58,153 nt of DNA from Nitrospirota bacterium (GTDB lineage Bacteria > Nitrospirota > Thermodesulfovibrionia > Thermodesulfovibrionales > UBA6898): the NCBI GenBank assembly GCA_016215155.1, contig JACRLQ010000089.1, forward strand, positions 1 to 58,153. The letters run 5' to 3'. Under the pieces are notes generated by a model that was given only the letters and a program-made list of their open reading frames with translations, was not told the DNA's origin and searched no databases. Each line of letters starts with the position of its first letter. Positions within the stretch are counted from its first letter, which is position 1. Shown here one piece after another: positions 36,944-45,194 of the stretch. Made by a program: the position numbers and the translations under genes.

Positions 36944-36993
36944 ATTTGTTAAGACCTTCTGAGATTTGAGTTTATAGAAAAGGAGGTAGAAAA

Positions 36994-37194
36994 ATGGCTA
37001 ATGGAACAGTAAAGTGGTTCAATGACTCAAAGGGTTTTGGCTTTATCACAAGCGAAGACGGCGGGGACGTATTTGTTCACCACACTTCAATCCAGGGTAA
37101 CGGCTTTAAGAGCCTTGCCGAGGGTGATTCAGTCAGTTTCGATACCGAAAAGGGACCTAAAGGTCCCAAGGCTATCAATGTCACAAAGCTTTAA
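36994..37194 (+). CDS. Cold-shock protein, CspA family
   Basis: 66 residues, the normal length. RNA-binding motifs RNP1 (KGFGFI) and RNP2 (VFVHH) are intact. AAGGAGG lies ten bases before the ATG. It binds single-stranded RNA or DNA and melts RNA structure. It stands alone between a leader hairpin and a strong terminator. Confidence 0.97.
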   Translation: MANGTVKWFNDSKGFGFITSEDGGDVFVHHTSIQGNGFKSLAEGDSVSFDTEKGPKGPKAINVTKL

Positions 37195-37206
37195 TTGATA
37201 CCAAAA

Positions 37207-37241
37207 AGCCCCCCTTGCCCAGGCAAGGGGGGCTTTTTTTT
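37207..37241 (+). terminator. Strong Rho-independent terminator of csp
   Basis: A 13-bp perfect stem (AGCCCCCCTTGCC / GGCAAGGGGGGCT) with a 2-base loop ends in eight T residues. Confidence 0.95.
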
Positions 37242-37269
37242 GACTTCGCGCTGCATTATTACGGACGCA

Positions 37270-38709
37270 CTACTGTCCGCCGCCTTTAACTCTGTCAAAG
37301 GGATTGCCCTTACCGTCTCTGGCGCCGCCCTGCTTATCTTTGCCTAACGGTCCGTCACTGAGAGATTTTCCTTGTCCTGACTGACCGCCGCCGCGATTAC
37401 CACCCGAGGGACCGCCTGAAGGACCGGCTGGTTGTCCGCCTCGATTACCGCCCAACTGGCTGCCGAACTGGCTGCCTGACTGACCGCCGCCCTGTTTGCC
37501 CTTGCCCATAGGTCCGCCACTGAGAGATTTTCCTTGTCCTGACTGACCGCCGCCGCGATTACCACCCGAGGGACCGCCTGAAGGACCGGCTGGTTGTCCG
37601 CCGCGATTACCGCCCAACTGGCTTCCGAACTTGCTGCCTGACTGACCGCCGCCCTGTTTGCCCTTGCCGAAGGGCCCATCACTGAGAGATTTGCCGGCCA
37701 CCGTCTGACCGCCGCCGCGATTACCGCTTGAGGGACCACCTGACTGACCGCCGCCTTTACCGTCTCTTGCGCCGTCACCTTTGCCCTTGTCAAAGAGACC
37801 TCCGGCCTTGCCGTCCCTCGCGCCTCCGCCTTTACCGTCTCTTGCGCCGTCACCCTTGCCCCTGTCAAAGAGACCTCCGCCTTTGCCGTCTCCTGTGCCG
37901 CCGCCTTTACCGTCTCTTGCGCCGTCACCTTTGCCCCTGTCAAAGAGACCTCCGCCTTTACCGTCTCTTGTGCCGTCTCGTCCATCTCTGCGACCATCGC
38001 GTCCGCCTCTGCCGTCACTGAACCGGTCATCTTTCAGCCTGTCATTTTGATTACGCAGTCTGTCGTTTTCATCTCTCAGCCTGTCGCGTTCATTCCTGAT
38101 GCGCTCGAACCTTTCCCTTCTTATGTCACTCCTTCTCTCCTGAGCAAACCAGCTTTGATCGCTCCAGTACCCGCTACGGTCCCAGTCGCTCCACCCCCTA
38201 TGAAATTCGCGGTAATGTATCCTGTGATATGTGGGCGGCAGGTATGTAACATATTCCGGCGGCACGTCACGCACGAAATAAGGCACCGTCGATACGCCGA
38301 CATAGGCCCAGGGGCCGTTATAGATTGAAGAACGGTACCAGTAACCTCTATGAAATCTGTACCAGTTGCCGCCATAAAAATAGACACCAGGGTAATCCGG
38401 CGCCATATATACGTATCTCTCGCCGCTGGGGACGACGACCATTTCCGGCTCGGACTGAAATACCAGGGGAGGGGGGCTGGCCGCGCCTCTGCCGTCATCG
38501 TCCATGTAAAGCGGCGGCAACTGATCACCTCCGGAAGGCGCCTGCGCGGTTGACGTTTCAGGAGCAGGCGGATTTGCCGGGACCTGGGGTTCAGCCTGAG
38601 CAGGTGTTTCAGGTTTCGGGGCCTGAGACTTAAGAAGATCACAGCCTAAAAAGAGGGACAGAGAAAAAACCAAGAGCATTAAAAGCGCAAGCCGGATAAA
38701 GTTCTTCAT
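37270..38709 (-). CDS. Repeat-rich lipoprotein with Tyr/Trp-rich domain
   Basis: 479 residues from ATG 38709; in-frame ATGs further upstream precede the signal and are less likely. The lipobox LFLGC has Cys23. A Pro/Ala linker leads to a compact Tyr/Trp-rich domain (VYFYGGNWYRFHRGYWYRS...YNGPWAYV). A charged coiled-coil-like stretch follows (RNERDRLRDENDRLRNQNDRL), then about 220 residues of Gly/Lys/Asp- and Gly/Gln/Ser-rich tandem repeats. The last half is low complexity and positively charged, suggesting attachment to polyanions or the cell wall. The function is unknown. It is probably the only gene in its transcript and converges on csp. Confidence 0.8.
   Translation of the reverse strand: MKNFIRLALLMLLVFSLSLFLGCDLLKSQAPKPETPAQAEPQVPANPPAPETSTAQAPSGGDQLPPLYMDDDGRGAASPPPLVFQSEPEMVVVPSGERYVYMAPDYPGVYFYGGNWYRFHRGYWYRSSIYNGPWAYVGVSTVPYFVRDVPPEYVTYLPPTYHRIHYREFHRGWSDWDRSGYWSDQSWFAQERRSDIRRERFERIRNERDRLRDENDRLRNQNDRLKDDRFSDGRGGRDGRRDGRDGTRDGKGGGLFDRGKGDGARDGKGGGTGDGKGGGLFDRGKGDGARDGKGGGARDGKAGGLFDKGKGDGARDGKGGGQSGGPSSGNRGGGQTVAGKSLSDGPFGKGKQGGGQSGSKFGSQLGGNRGGQPAGPSGGPSGGNRGGGQSGQGKSLSGGPMGKGKQGGGQSGSQFGSQLGGNRGGQPAGPSGGPSGGNRGGGQSGQGKSLSDGPLGKDKQGGARDGKGNPFDRVKGGGQ
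37357..37700. repeat. 162-bp tandem repeats in lipoprotein gene
   Basis: The phrase ACTGAGAGATTT recurs at 37357, 37519 and 37681, exactly 162 bases (54 codons) apart. There are two near-identical units and the start of a third. The reading frame is kept. Confidence 0.9.
37755..37985. repeat. Short-period tandem repeats (18/25-residue units) in lipoprotein gene
   Basis: Repeated in-frame copies encode GLFDRGKGDGARDGKGGG with variants. The unit is near 54-75 bases and is present three to four times. Confidence 0.8.
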
Positions 38710-38960
38710 AATCCAATTACGTCCTTTCATAAGAATAATGTTGTTACTATAGCCATAATAAGGAATATTATCACTACCGCTCACTTTATACTTTTTGCTG
38801 AATTCTGTCAATGCCGCAAATGCCGCGAGTAAAGATTATTGTGTAGATGAGGCAGGGAAAAAACGGGGAATTATATTCATGAGTGCCGCATGTCCCAAAT
38901 AGACATGCAGCACTGTCTGGGTCCTTCCGGGCTCTCCGTGAATTTCTTCTTCAGCGGGCC

Positions 38961-40130
38961 TTACCTGCTGAAACTCACCCTCTTCAAGACGTTATGGACC
39001 TCATGTTCGTGGCCCTCTGAAACTATATATTTCAGCCTCACCCCGATTTCGGCCGTCTTTACTTCAGGCGGAAATTCAGCCAGAAAGACCTCTTCTTTTT
39101 TCTTCCCGGGTTGAAGGGAAAGATCGAGTATCTCCTTTATCTGCCATGCGCCGAGCCTCTCATTTCCTTCGAGGTCGAGTCCGACCTCTCTGTATTCCCT
39201 GCTGCCGATCGCAATTGTCCTTCCGTCGTCGGTCCTGGCGGTCACATCCATGACCAGCTTTGCGGTCCAGGGTCAGCCGTCCGGTATCCTGTGTCCGGCC
39301 TTGTTGATAAGGCCGATGGCTATGACGGCGGTCGGGACGGCCTTCCCCGGCCTCATTCTGGCGCCGTCCACCCGAACTTCCATTTGAATGCCTTCACGCA
39401 CCATCTCTTCATTATAAGCGCCGGGGAAGGAGTGTCCGGCCCCCTTCTTTCTCATATGGCAGTCCTGGCAGGTAGCTGGACCGCCCCCGGCCCGGTATGA
39501 GTCCTGATAGCTTCCGTAGAGGGTGTTACAGTACAGCGTATCGCCGTCGGGCGGGGTATAAAGCCAGTGGCACCTTCCGCAGAAGGACGGCGACGACAGG
39601 GCAGGGGTCTTCTCCGTACCATGGGCCTGGGTCGGACTGCCGGAGGTCCCATAATAAACACCTTTTTTGGGCAGGCCCCTGAGGTTTTTTTCGACCACAG
39701 CGACCGTGTTATGACATACGATACAGTTGACATTGAGCCGTGCCAGCTCCTTTTTAGCCGCTTCGTCGCCCCCGGAAGCCGAAACGATCATGCCTCCTAT
39801 TTTGCGTACAAGGGATTCGGAGGCATATTCAAGGAGAGGGGCATGGCAGTGCATACACCTCATGAGGTTTTCCTTGTCGACCGGCTTTTTCCAGTCCCTC
39901 TCGAGGCCGAAGACGATGAAGTTCCTCATGCCGCCCAGGGAATGGACAACCGATCTCGAATGCATGGATTTAGTCCATTCGCCGTGGATTTTTTCGTGGC
40001 AGGTCCCGCACGCGCCGTCCCCATATGCCTGGGTCAGCTGCTCAATAGTATCGATTTCGGCGGCGGAAGCGACCGCTGCGGTCATGAGCATAAACAAGAA
40101 AAAAACCTTAACAACCGGCAGTGTTTTCAT
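38961..40130 (-). CDS. Candidate selenocysteine-containing five-haem c-type cytochrome
   Basis: A 285-codon stretch ends at TGA (39275-39273), and the same frame continues without interruption for 103 more codons to TAA at 38961. Read through, the protein has 389 residues with Sec286 in the context PDG-U-PWTAKL. A signal peptide (KTLPVVKVFFLFMLMTAAVASA) follows a strong AGGAGG site. Five CxxCH haem sites are present: CGTCH, CMHCH, CIVCH, CGRCH, CQDCH. The part beyond the TGA is a beta-rich domain (VTARTDDGRTIAIGS...). A bSECIS-like hairpin follows the TGA. The role would be periplasmic electron transfer; Sec could be a redox residue or haem ligand. A nonsense mutation is the alternative, but the 103-codon open continuation argues against long decay. 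Confidence 0.72.
39240..39255 (-). other. bSECIS-like hairpin downstream of the cytochrome UGA
   Basis: The mRNA forms a 5-bp stem GGUCA/UGACC with a 6-base loop UGGAUG. The loop starts 22 nucleotides after the UGA, inside the usual bacterial window, and has G at its second position. The lower stem is weak. Confidence 0.5.
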
Positions 40131-40412
40131 AAAAACCTCCTGATCATCCCTGTAAATCCCAGTTTAGTCCGGATTTTTGAAATGTCAAGTCCATTCGCCG
40201 CATTGTCAAGCCGGAATCCGACGACTGCCGCAGGTCATCCGGGGACGAAAAATTATGGTAAAGTGTATATATATGGAACATTTTATGATGAAGCCCGGCC
40301 TCAGGCGCGGCCTGCATCGGGCCTGTGACGCCTCAGGGCTGATACGTGTCCGAGGTAGAATGCGCGTCCCGTTTGTCACCGTTACGGCTTATTTTTTATA
40401 CTACGCTGAATA

Positions 40413-41099
40413 ATGGAACTTGCGATTCTTCTTATTGTCGTCTTCCTCATGGGTTTTGTGGTGGCCATTCCGGCCGGACCGGTCCAGATAGAGGTTGTCA
40501 GGAGATCGGTCAACGGTTTCCGGATGTCTTCTTTTATGGTTATCCTTGGGGCGTTTATGGTGGACATGTTCTACGGGACCGTGGCCCTGTTCGGGATAGC
40601 GCCCTTTCTTAAGAACAGGACCGTGATGTCGGTCTTCTGGCTGACGGGGAGCGTAATACTGGCCGTTTTGGGGACATATACCATAGTCCACAGCAGAAGG
40701 CCCCATGATTTACACCAGAGGTCCGTTTTCCTCGGCAGAAAGCGCTGGGGTCTCCTGACCGGGATCTCCCTTTCCATTACCAATCCCGTGATGATAATTT
40801 GGTGGCTTTCTAGCCTTCAGATATTTACCGACCTCGGCCTGGTTACCGCGCTTACTCTATCGACGGCGCTCTCCTATCTGGTTGCCGGCAGTCTCGGTCT
40901 TGCCGCCTATCTTGCGGTACTGTCGCTCGTACTCTACAGGGTGAAGGACTTCATATCCATCAGAAAGATGAAGCAGATCGATCTGGTCCTCGGTATTTTT
41001 CTTACTTTGCTGGCAGCCTATTTCTTCGTGCATTCGATCGGGATGTTCATAGACCGTCCCGAAAACATCCCTGCCGGACATTCAATTCCAGGGCGATAA
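40413..41099 (+). CDS. LysE/RhtB-family exporter
   Basis: 228 residues with about six membrane helices. The family signature lies at the N-terminus (AIPAGPVQIEVVRRSVNGF), with GISLSITNPVMIIWW in the fourth helix region. LysE-type carriers export amino acids or similar small zwitterions. It sits alone between two candidate selenoprotein genes. A substrate such as a sulfonated amino acid would suit the cysteate genes nearby, but nothing in the sequence shows this. The 280 bases upstream hold no clear feature except an A/T-rich stretch near 40250-40280. Confidence 0.88.
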   Translation: MELAILLIVVFLMGFVVAIPAGPVQIEVVRRSVNGFRMSSFMVILGAFMVDMFYGTVALFGIAPFLKNRTVMSVFWLTGSVILAVLGTYTIVHSRRPHDLHQRSVFLGRKRWGLLTGISLSITNPVMIIWWLSSLQIFTDLGLVTALTLSTALSYLVAGSLGLAAYLAVLSLVLYRVKDFISIRKMKQIDLVLGIFLTLLAAYFFVHSIGMFIDRPENIPAGHSIPGR

Positions 41100-41231
41100 G
41101 GCATCCCTCATGCTCCGCGACGGGGAGGGGATTTAAAAACCCGCGCAATAGGGGCCTTTTTTAGTAGTACGTTGATTTTTTCCTGGCACTGCCAACAAAA
41201 TAAAGTCATGAGATTCAACCCGGAGGATACA

Positions 41232-41540
41232 ATGATAAGGACACTGATATTGTCAGCTGCATCTGCCTGCGCTGTCTTTGCCTGCCTGCTTTCCACGGCG
41301 GTCTTTGCCGCTGATGTGAAGATTTGGTTAAGTGTCCCCGGCGTGACGTGAGCAAGTTCCGGCGTCGCGGCAAGTTCTGCCGCAAGGAACATTCCCGGAG
41401 TGAGCTTCGCCGACGATAACCCCGATGACCAGTCATTGACGGTGATTTTTGACGATGCAAAGACAGGGACCGATGCGATCAAAGAAGCGCTTAAGAAGGA
41501 CGGTTTCCCCGTTTCCGGAGAACCCAGGATAATTAAATAG
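41232..41540 (+). CDS. Candidate selenoprotein: periplasmic heavy-metal-associated (MerP/CopZ-like) protein with Sec in place of the first metal-binding Cys
   Basis: A GGAGG site six bases before ATG 41232 opens a 102-residue frame with one in-frame TGA at codon 40 (41349-41351). A signal peptide (ILSAASACAVFACLLSTAVFA) precedes a short betaalphabetabetaalphabeta domain: VPGVT-U-ASSGVAASSAARNIPGV, then LTVIFDD and AIKEALKKDGFPV. This matches HMA domains, where GMTCxxC binds metal. Sec replaces the first Cys and Ser the second. A strong bSECIS hairpin lies right after the TGA. The reading frame stays open for 62 codons to TAG and its 3' end overlaps comDE on the other strand by 8 bases. The role could be metal or selenium/mercury binding, or redox. 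Conventional gene finders would miss it. Confidence 0.82.
41356..41390 (+). other. bacterial SECIS element
   Basis: The lower stem GUUCC/GGAAC (5 bp) and upper stem GCGGCA/UGCCGC (6 bp) are separated by an internal loop. The 5-base apical loop AGUUC begins 21 nucleotides after the UGA. G at loop position 2 followed by U fits SelB-binding bSECIS rules. Confidence 0.8.
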
Positions 41541-42684
41541 AGCCTGGTCCCTTTATGAAGGCCTGCACCTGCTTTTTTATCTCCAGATGACCGACGGGTA
41601 TATTCGGCTGGTCGGTGTTGCCTGAAACCGCGATTACATGAATAAACCTCGGTCCATCTGTTTTTTCCCTGAGCGCGGAAACCAGGTCTTTTTTTGAGGC
41701 GGTCTTCAGGGTGTTATGCACCCCAAACCCCCTCGCCACGGCCTCGAGGTCCACGCATGAGCCTGTGAGCGTCGGCTGGTTGCCGGTCGACCCGTAAGAG
41801 CTGTTATCGATCGCCACCACGGTGAGGTTGGACGGGGCGGCATAGGCCAGGGTCGCAAGGGTCCCAGGGTTCATAAGCAGGCTGCCGTCGCCGTCGATCA
41901 CTACTACCTCTTTGTCGGTGGTAAGGCTTATTCCAAGCGCGATAGGGGTCGCCATGCCCATGCTCCCCAGCATGTAAAAATTCGACGGCTGGTGTTTCAG
42001 CGCGTAAAGTTCCTTCGACGGGACCCCAAGATTGCAGACAACAATCTTTGATCCCAGCCGGGCTGCAATCGCCTTAAGTATCTCAAAACGGGTATATTTG
42101 GGCAGAGGCGTTTTCAGTCCTGATTCCACGACTGCCGATGGCCTTCTGCCGGTCTTACGGACTATGGCCTCTCTTTTCGGCGCCTTTGCCGCGGACCCTT
42201 CCCATATGGCCGGGCTCAGGAGAAACGCGTGGGTCCTGTTATTTTTGAAGACCTCCCGGAGCTTCTTCTCAATCGTCTTGAAATCGTCAGAGCTTTGGAC
42301 CGTCGAAAACGGGATGCCTGAACCCCTCAGAATACCTGGCAGTCTCTGCCCCATCGGAAGCTGCGCCTCTATGCGTTCTTTGTAAATCCCCCGCTGGCTT
42401 ACGAAGATCGCAAGCGGCAGTTCATAAAAGCCCGTCAAAGACAGAAGCGCGTTTATCATGTTGCCTATGCCCGAACTCTGGACGAATATCGCGGGCCTCC
42501 TGCCGGAAAGCGCCGCCCCGGCGCATATGCCGACACCCTCTTCCTCCCTTGTAAGCGGCAGGTGGAAAAAACTGTCAGGGAGCATCTCCAGAAGGACCTT
42601 GATCTTCTCGCAGGGGAGGGAACAGGTGAAGTCCACCCCTGACCGTGTCAATACGGCAATCAGTTCTTCTTCAGGACTGAACAC
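41533..42684 (-). CDS. comDE: Sulfopyruvate decarboxylase, fused alpha-beta (ComDE)
   Basis: 383 residues from GTG 42684, chosen because GGAG lies five bases before it and the text MFSPEEELIAVLTRSGVDF starts at the usual place. The frame could extend 30 codons more, but those overlap cysteate synthase. The N-terminal half is ComD-like (FTCSLPCEKIKVLLEML; LPLTREEEGVGICAGAALSG). The C-terminal half is ComE-like with the thiamine-diphosphate motif GDGSLLMNPG...DNSSYGSTG. The enzyme decarboxylates sulfopyruvate to sulfoacetaldehyde in coenzyme M synthesis. The overlap with cysteate synthase gives a two-gene unit like that of Methanosarcina-type CoM synthesis. Confidence 0.9.
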   Translation of the reverse strand: MFSPEEELIAVLTRSGVDFTCSLPCEKIKVLLEMLPDSFFHLPLTREEEGVGICAGAALSGRRPAIFVQSSGIGNMINALLSLTGFYELPLAIFVSQRGIYKERIEAQLPMGQRLPGILRGSGIPFSTVQSSDDFKTIEKKLREVFKNNRTHAFLLSPAIWEGSAAKAPKREAIVRKTGRRPSAVVESGLKTPLPKYTRFEILKAIAARLGSKIVVCNLGVPSKELYALKHQPSNFYMLGSMGMATPIALGISLTTDKEVVVIDGDGSLLMNPGTLATLAYAAPSNLTVVAIDNSSYGSTGNQPTLTGSCVDLEAVARGFGVHNTLKTASKKDLVSALREKTDGPRFIHVIAVSGNTDQPNIPVGHLEIKKQVQAFIKGPGSI

Positions 42685-43916
42685 AGGATCTCCGATATAT
42701 CGTGGTCCGATATTTTTTTTGAAATTACGACGGGTTCGACGTTGTACCTCATTTTGTCCGCCCCGAGTCTGCACTCTCCGCCGCCCGTAATATTCAGAAG
42801 GACCGTCTCACTACTTTTTACGGACCCTTCCGACACGGCCCGCCTCAGGGCCCCGACGGCCACGCCGGCAGCCGGTACGATATCGATGCCCTCCTCTTTT
42901 TCGAACAGGTCCATGGCATAGTATACCTCATCGTTTACGATGCCATACATTTGTCCGCCCGAGGCCTTCATGGCGTCATAGACCCCGCCCGTTACGGAAT
43001 AGGCCGGATATCGGGTCGAAAGCACCCTCGTGGTTATCTCCCCTATGAGTTCGGGTCTCAGGTCTTCAGGGAACAGGGCCCTGCTGTCTTTGTGCCAGGC
43101 CTTGACCATCGGGGCAAACGGCAGGTTCTGGGCGAGATGCATCTTGGGCAGGGTGTTGCCGAAGCGGCCGTCCCTGATAAGCCTCTCGGACATCTCCCAG
43201 ACCCCTATGCCCCCGGTGCCGCTTCCGACAGCCTGAAAATAATGGTCCGGGAGTCTTCCGATAAAGGACACGGCGGAGAGCATGGTGGAGCCCAGGCCGT
43301 CACGCTTGGCGATATTTTTCACTCCGCCCTCGAATGGGAAGCCTGATATGCCGGCTATTCTTTTTGCGACGTCTATGGCATCGGAATAATCTCCGTCGGA
43401 GACAGTAACGGTCGGGACCTTCGAGGACTTCTCAAGGTACCACATCTCCTGAAGGCACATAATCGGCACGACGATGATGACCGGGAACCCTGATACCACG
43501 GAGAGGTGCGCGAAGGCCCGCGCGGTGTTTCCGGCAGATGCGACGACAAGGCCCTCGATCCTGTTTTCGACCGCGTTCTGAAGCACTACCGCGGCCTCAA
43601 ACTCCTTGAAGGTGCAAGTCTGAAGGTCCGCCCCCATTTCAGGCCAATAGCCGTTGAAGGCGATGTAGAGATTGTCGAGTCCGAGTGACTTTCCAAGACC
43701 TTTTGATTTATATGCGACCGTCCCGGGCTGGGGAAATGAGGGGGTATGGACCGGAAGCCATCTGAACCGCCATATCCCTTCTCCGAGATCGTCCCTGAAT
43801 TCCCTGTCCTTATACACACTGACAAGGAGCGAGTCCCTGCAGTGTTCGCAAAAGGCGCAATATACCTCGGTAAGTTCCTTGCCGCATCTTCTGCACTTTA
43901 TCGTGAAGTGGCTCAT
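42660..43916 (-). CDS. Cysteate synthase (threonine-synthase-like, PLP)
   Basis: 418 residues. An N-terminal Cys-rich zinc-ribbon-like segment (CRRCGKELTEVYCAFCEHC) is followed by the cysteate-synthase hallmark IAFNGYWPEMGADLQTCTFKEFEA, with the PLP Lys probably in CTFKE. Further motifs are SAGNTARAF, VGSGTGGIGVWE and LLNITGGGE. Ordinary threonine synthase has SFKDR and lacks the GYWPE block. The enzyme makes L-cysteate from O-phosphoserine and sulfite, the first step of the Methanosarcinales CoM route. It overlaps the HdrD-like gene by 4 bases and comDE by 25. Cysteate-to-sulfopyruvate transamination is not encoded here and may use a general aspartate aminotransferase. Confidence 0.88.
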   Translation of the reverse strand: MSHFTIKCRRCGKELTEVYCAFCEHCRDSLLVSVYKDREFRDDLGEGIWRFRWLPVHTPSFPQPGTVAYKSKGLGKSLGLDNLYIAFNGYWPEMGADLQTCTFKEFEAAVVLQNAVENRIEGLVVASAGNTARAFAHLSVVSGFPVIIVVPIMCLQEMWYLEKSSKVPTVTVSDGDYSDAIDVAKRIAGISGFPFEGGVKNIAKRDGLGSTMLSAVSFIGRLPDHYFQAVGSGTGGIGVWEMSERLIRDGRFGNTLPKMHLAQNLPFAPMVKAWHKDSRALFPEDLRPELIGEITTRVLSTRYPAYSVTGGVYDAMKASGGQMYGIVNDEVYYAMDLFEKEEGIDIVPAAGVAVGALRRAVSEGSVKSSETVLLNITGGGECRLGADKMRYNVEPVVISKKISDHDISEILCSVLKKN

Positions 43917-45181
43917 CCATTTCCCCTTTCTACGAATTCAGAAAATAGTTCCATAATGTCAACTATGCGTATCCTGTTTTTATGGTCCTGCATCGCCTCA
44001 TTGACCTTGCCGTAACAGGCGGGACAGCTGAGGACCAGCCTGTCGGCTTTCTTCTCCACCGCCTCGTCTATCGCTAGTCTGCCCATCGCAATGGCGTTTT
44101 CATGGAAGACCTTGCGGACCGCGCCCCCGGCCCCGCAGCAGCGGGAGTTCAACCCATGACGCTCAAACTCTAGAAGCTCAACGCCCGGGATGCTCCTTAG
44201 CACATCCCTTGGCTCCTCGATAATCCCCACACCCCTGCTTAAGTAGCATGGGTCATGGTAGATAAGCCTTTCCCTCAGTTGCCGTTTTACGGCTATCTTC
44301 CCGCTTTTCAGGGCCGCAGATACATATTGCGTCATGTGGAGCACCCTGAAGGGCAGCTCCCTTCCGTAAAATGAAGGCCAATGTCTCGTCATTACGTTTA
44401 CGCAGCATGGACAGGAGCATATCAGGGTCTTTACCCCCTTTGCCGCGTATGACTCAACAAGACGCTTTGTGATCTCCTCAAGCATATCATGCTGACCCGA
44501 GATAAAAAGCGGAAAGCCGCAGCAGACCTCGTCTTTTTCAGAAAGCATCGTAAACGGCGCGCCGATCGTCCCGAGCACAAGCGCGTCGCCGCGCACCATC
44601 GGCTGCGCCTGATAGGCGCCTGAACATCCGGCGTAATAGGCTATCTCCGCCTTGTCCAGCACCTCCACTGATTCGGGGAACCAGGGTTTATACCGGTCTT
44701 CCGTGGGGGAGTTGTAGGGATTGCCTGATTTCCTGATCGCCTCCGGCATATCAGTCAGGAGCTTATAGTCCACCATGCCCCTTTCGATCATCTCTTTCCT
44801 GAGATAAGGCCAGAGCCTCTGGGTGAAGATACCGACCGTGCACTGCTGTCCGCAGGCCCCGCACGTCGTGCATTCAAATACGGCCCTTGTAAATTCCTCA
44901 AGGAGTTTTCTGTCGGCCTCATTTTTTCCGAGGAAGCGCGCCTTAAGTCCGGCAGTGGCCTTTATGAACTGTCTGAACATCCTGATCTTCTCAGGGGGCG
45001 ATATGGCAGGTCTGCCCGTGACCTCCTGGACCGGGCAGGCCTTAAGGCATTCCCCGCACCCGGTACAGGAATCAAGCTCGATCAGCTGAAGCGGAGACAG
45101 GTTTTCGGTGAATGACCCGCCACAGGCGGGTCTTACTTTCTGACTGTCTTTACGGGTATCAACTTTGCCGCCGTCGGACAT
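43913..45181 (-). CDS. HdrD/DsrK-like Fe-S protein with two CCG domains
   Basis: 422 residues from ATG 45181 with GGAG five bases upstream; the frame extends 17 codons further but runs into the neighbouring gene. Two [4Fe-4S] sites lie at about residues 43 (CTGCGECLKACP) and 103 (CTTCGACGQQC). Two CCG domains have VCCGFPL near 220 with CSCPCCVNV, and RCCGAGGAVRK near 347. CCG domains hold the unusual cluster that cleaves disulfides in heterodisulfide reductase HdrD and in DsrK/TmcB. With the preceding cytochrome b gene it forms an HdrED-like membrane pair. Location directly before CoM-synthesis genes suggests a CoM-containing disulfide substrate, though GlpC-like or DsrMK-like roles remain possible. 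Confidence 0.85.
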   Translation of the reverse strand: MSDGGKVDTRKDSQKVRPACGGSFTENLSPLQLIELDSCTGCGECLKACPVQEVTGRPAISPPEKIRMFRQFIKATAGLKARFLGKNEADRKLLEEFTRAVFECTTCGACGQQCTVGIFTQRLWPYLRKEMIERGMVDYKLLTDMPEAIRKSGNPYNSPTEDRYKPWFPESVEVLDKAEIAYYAGCSGAYQAQPMVRGDALVLGTIGAPFTMLSEKDEVCCGFPLFISGQHDMLEEITKRLVESYAAKGVKTLICSCPCCVNVMTRHWPSFYGRELPFRVLHMTQYVSAALKSGKIAVKRQLRERLIYHDPCYLSRGVGIIEEPRDVLRSIPGVELLEFERHGLNSRCCGAGGAVRKVFHENAIAMGRLAIDEAVEKKADRLVLSCPACYGKVNEAMQDHKNRIRIVDIMELFSEFVERGNG

Positions 45182-45194
45182 GTCAACTCCGGTT

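Noticed and set aside
37357-37985. Regular repeats that could suggest a CRISPR array
   Set aside because: The repeats are adjacent with no unique spacers, keep a reading frame and encode Gly-rich protein segments.
41108-41482. Minus-strand 124-codon open frame opposite the HMA-like gene
   Set aside because: The plus strand has the ribosome site, signal peptide, HMA-like domain and SECIS hairpin. The minus frame shows no recognisable features.
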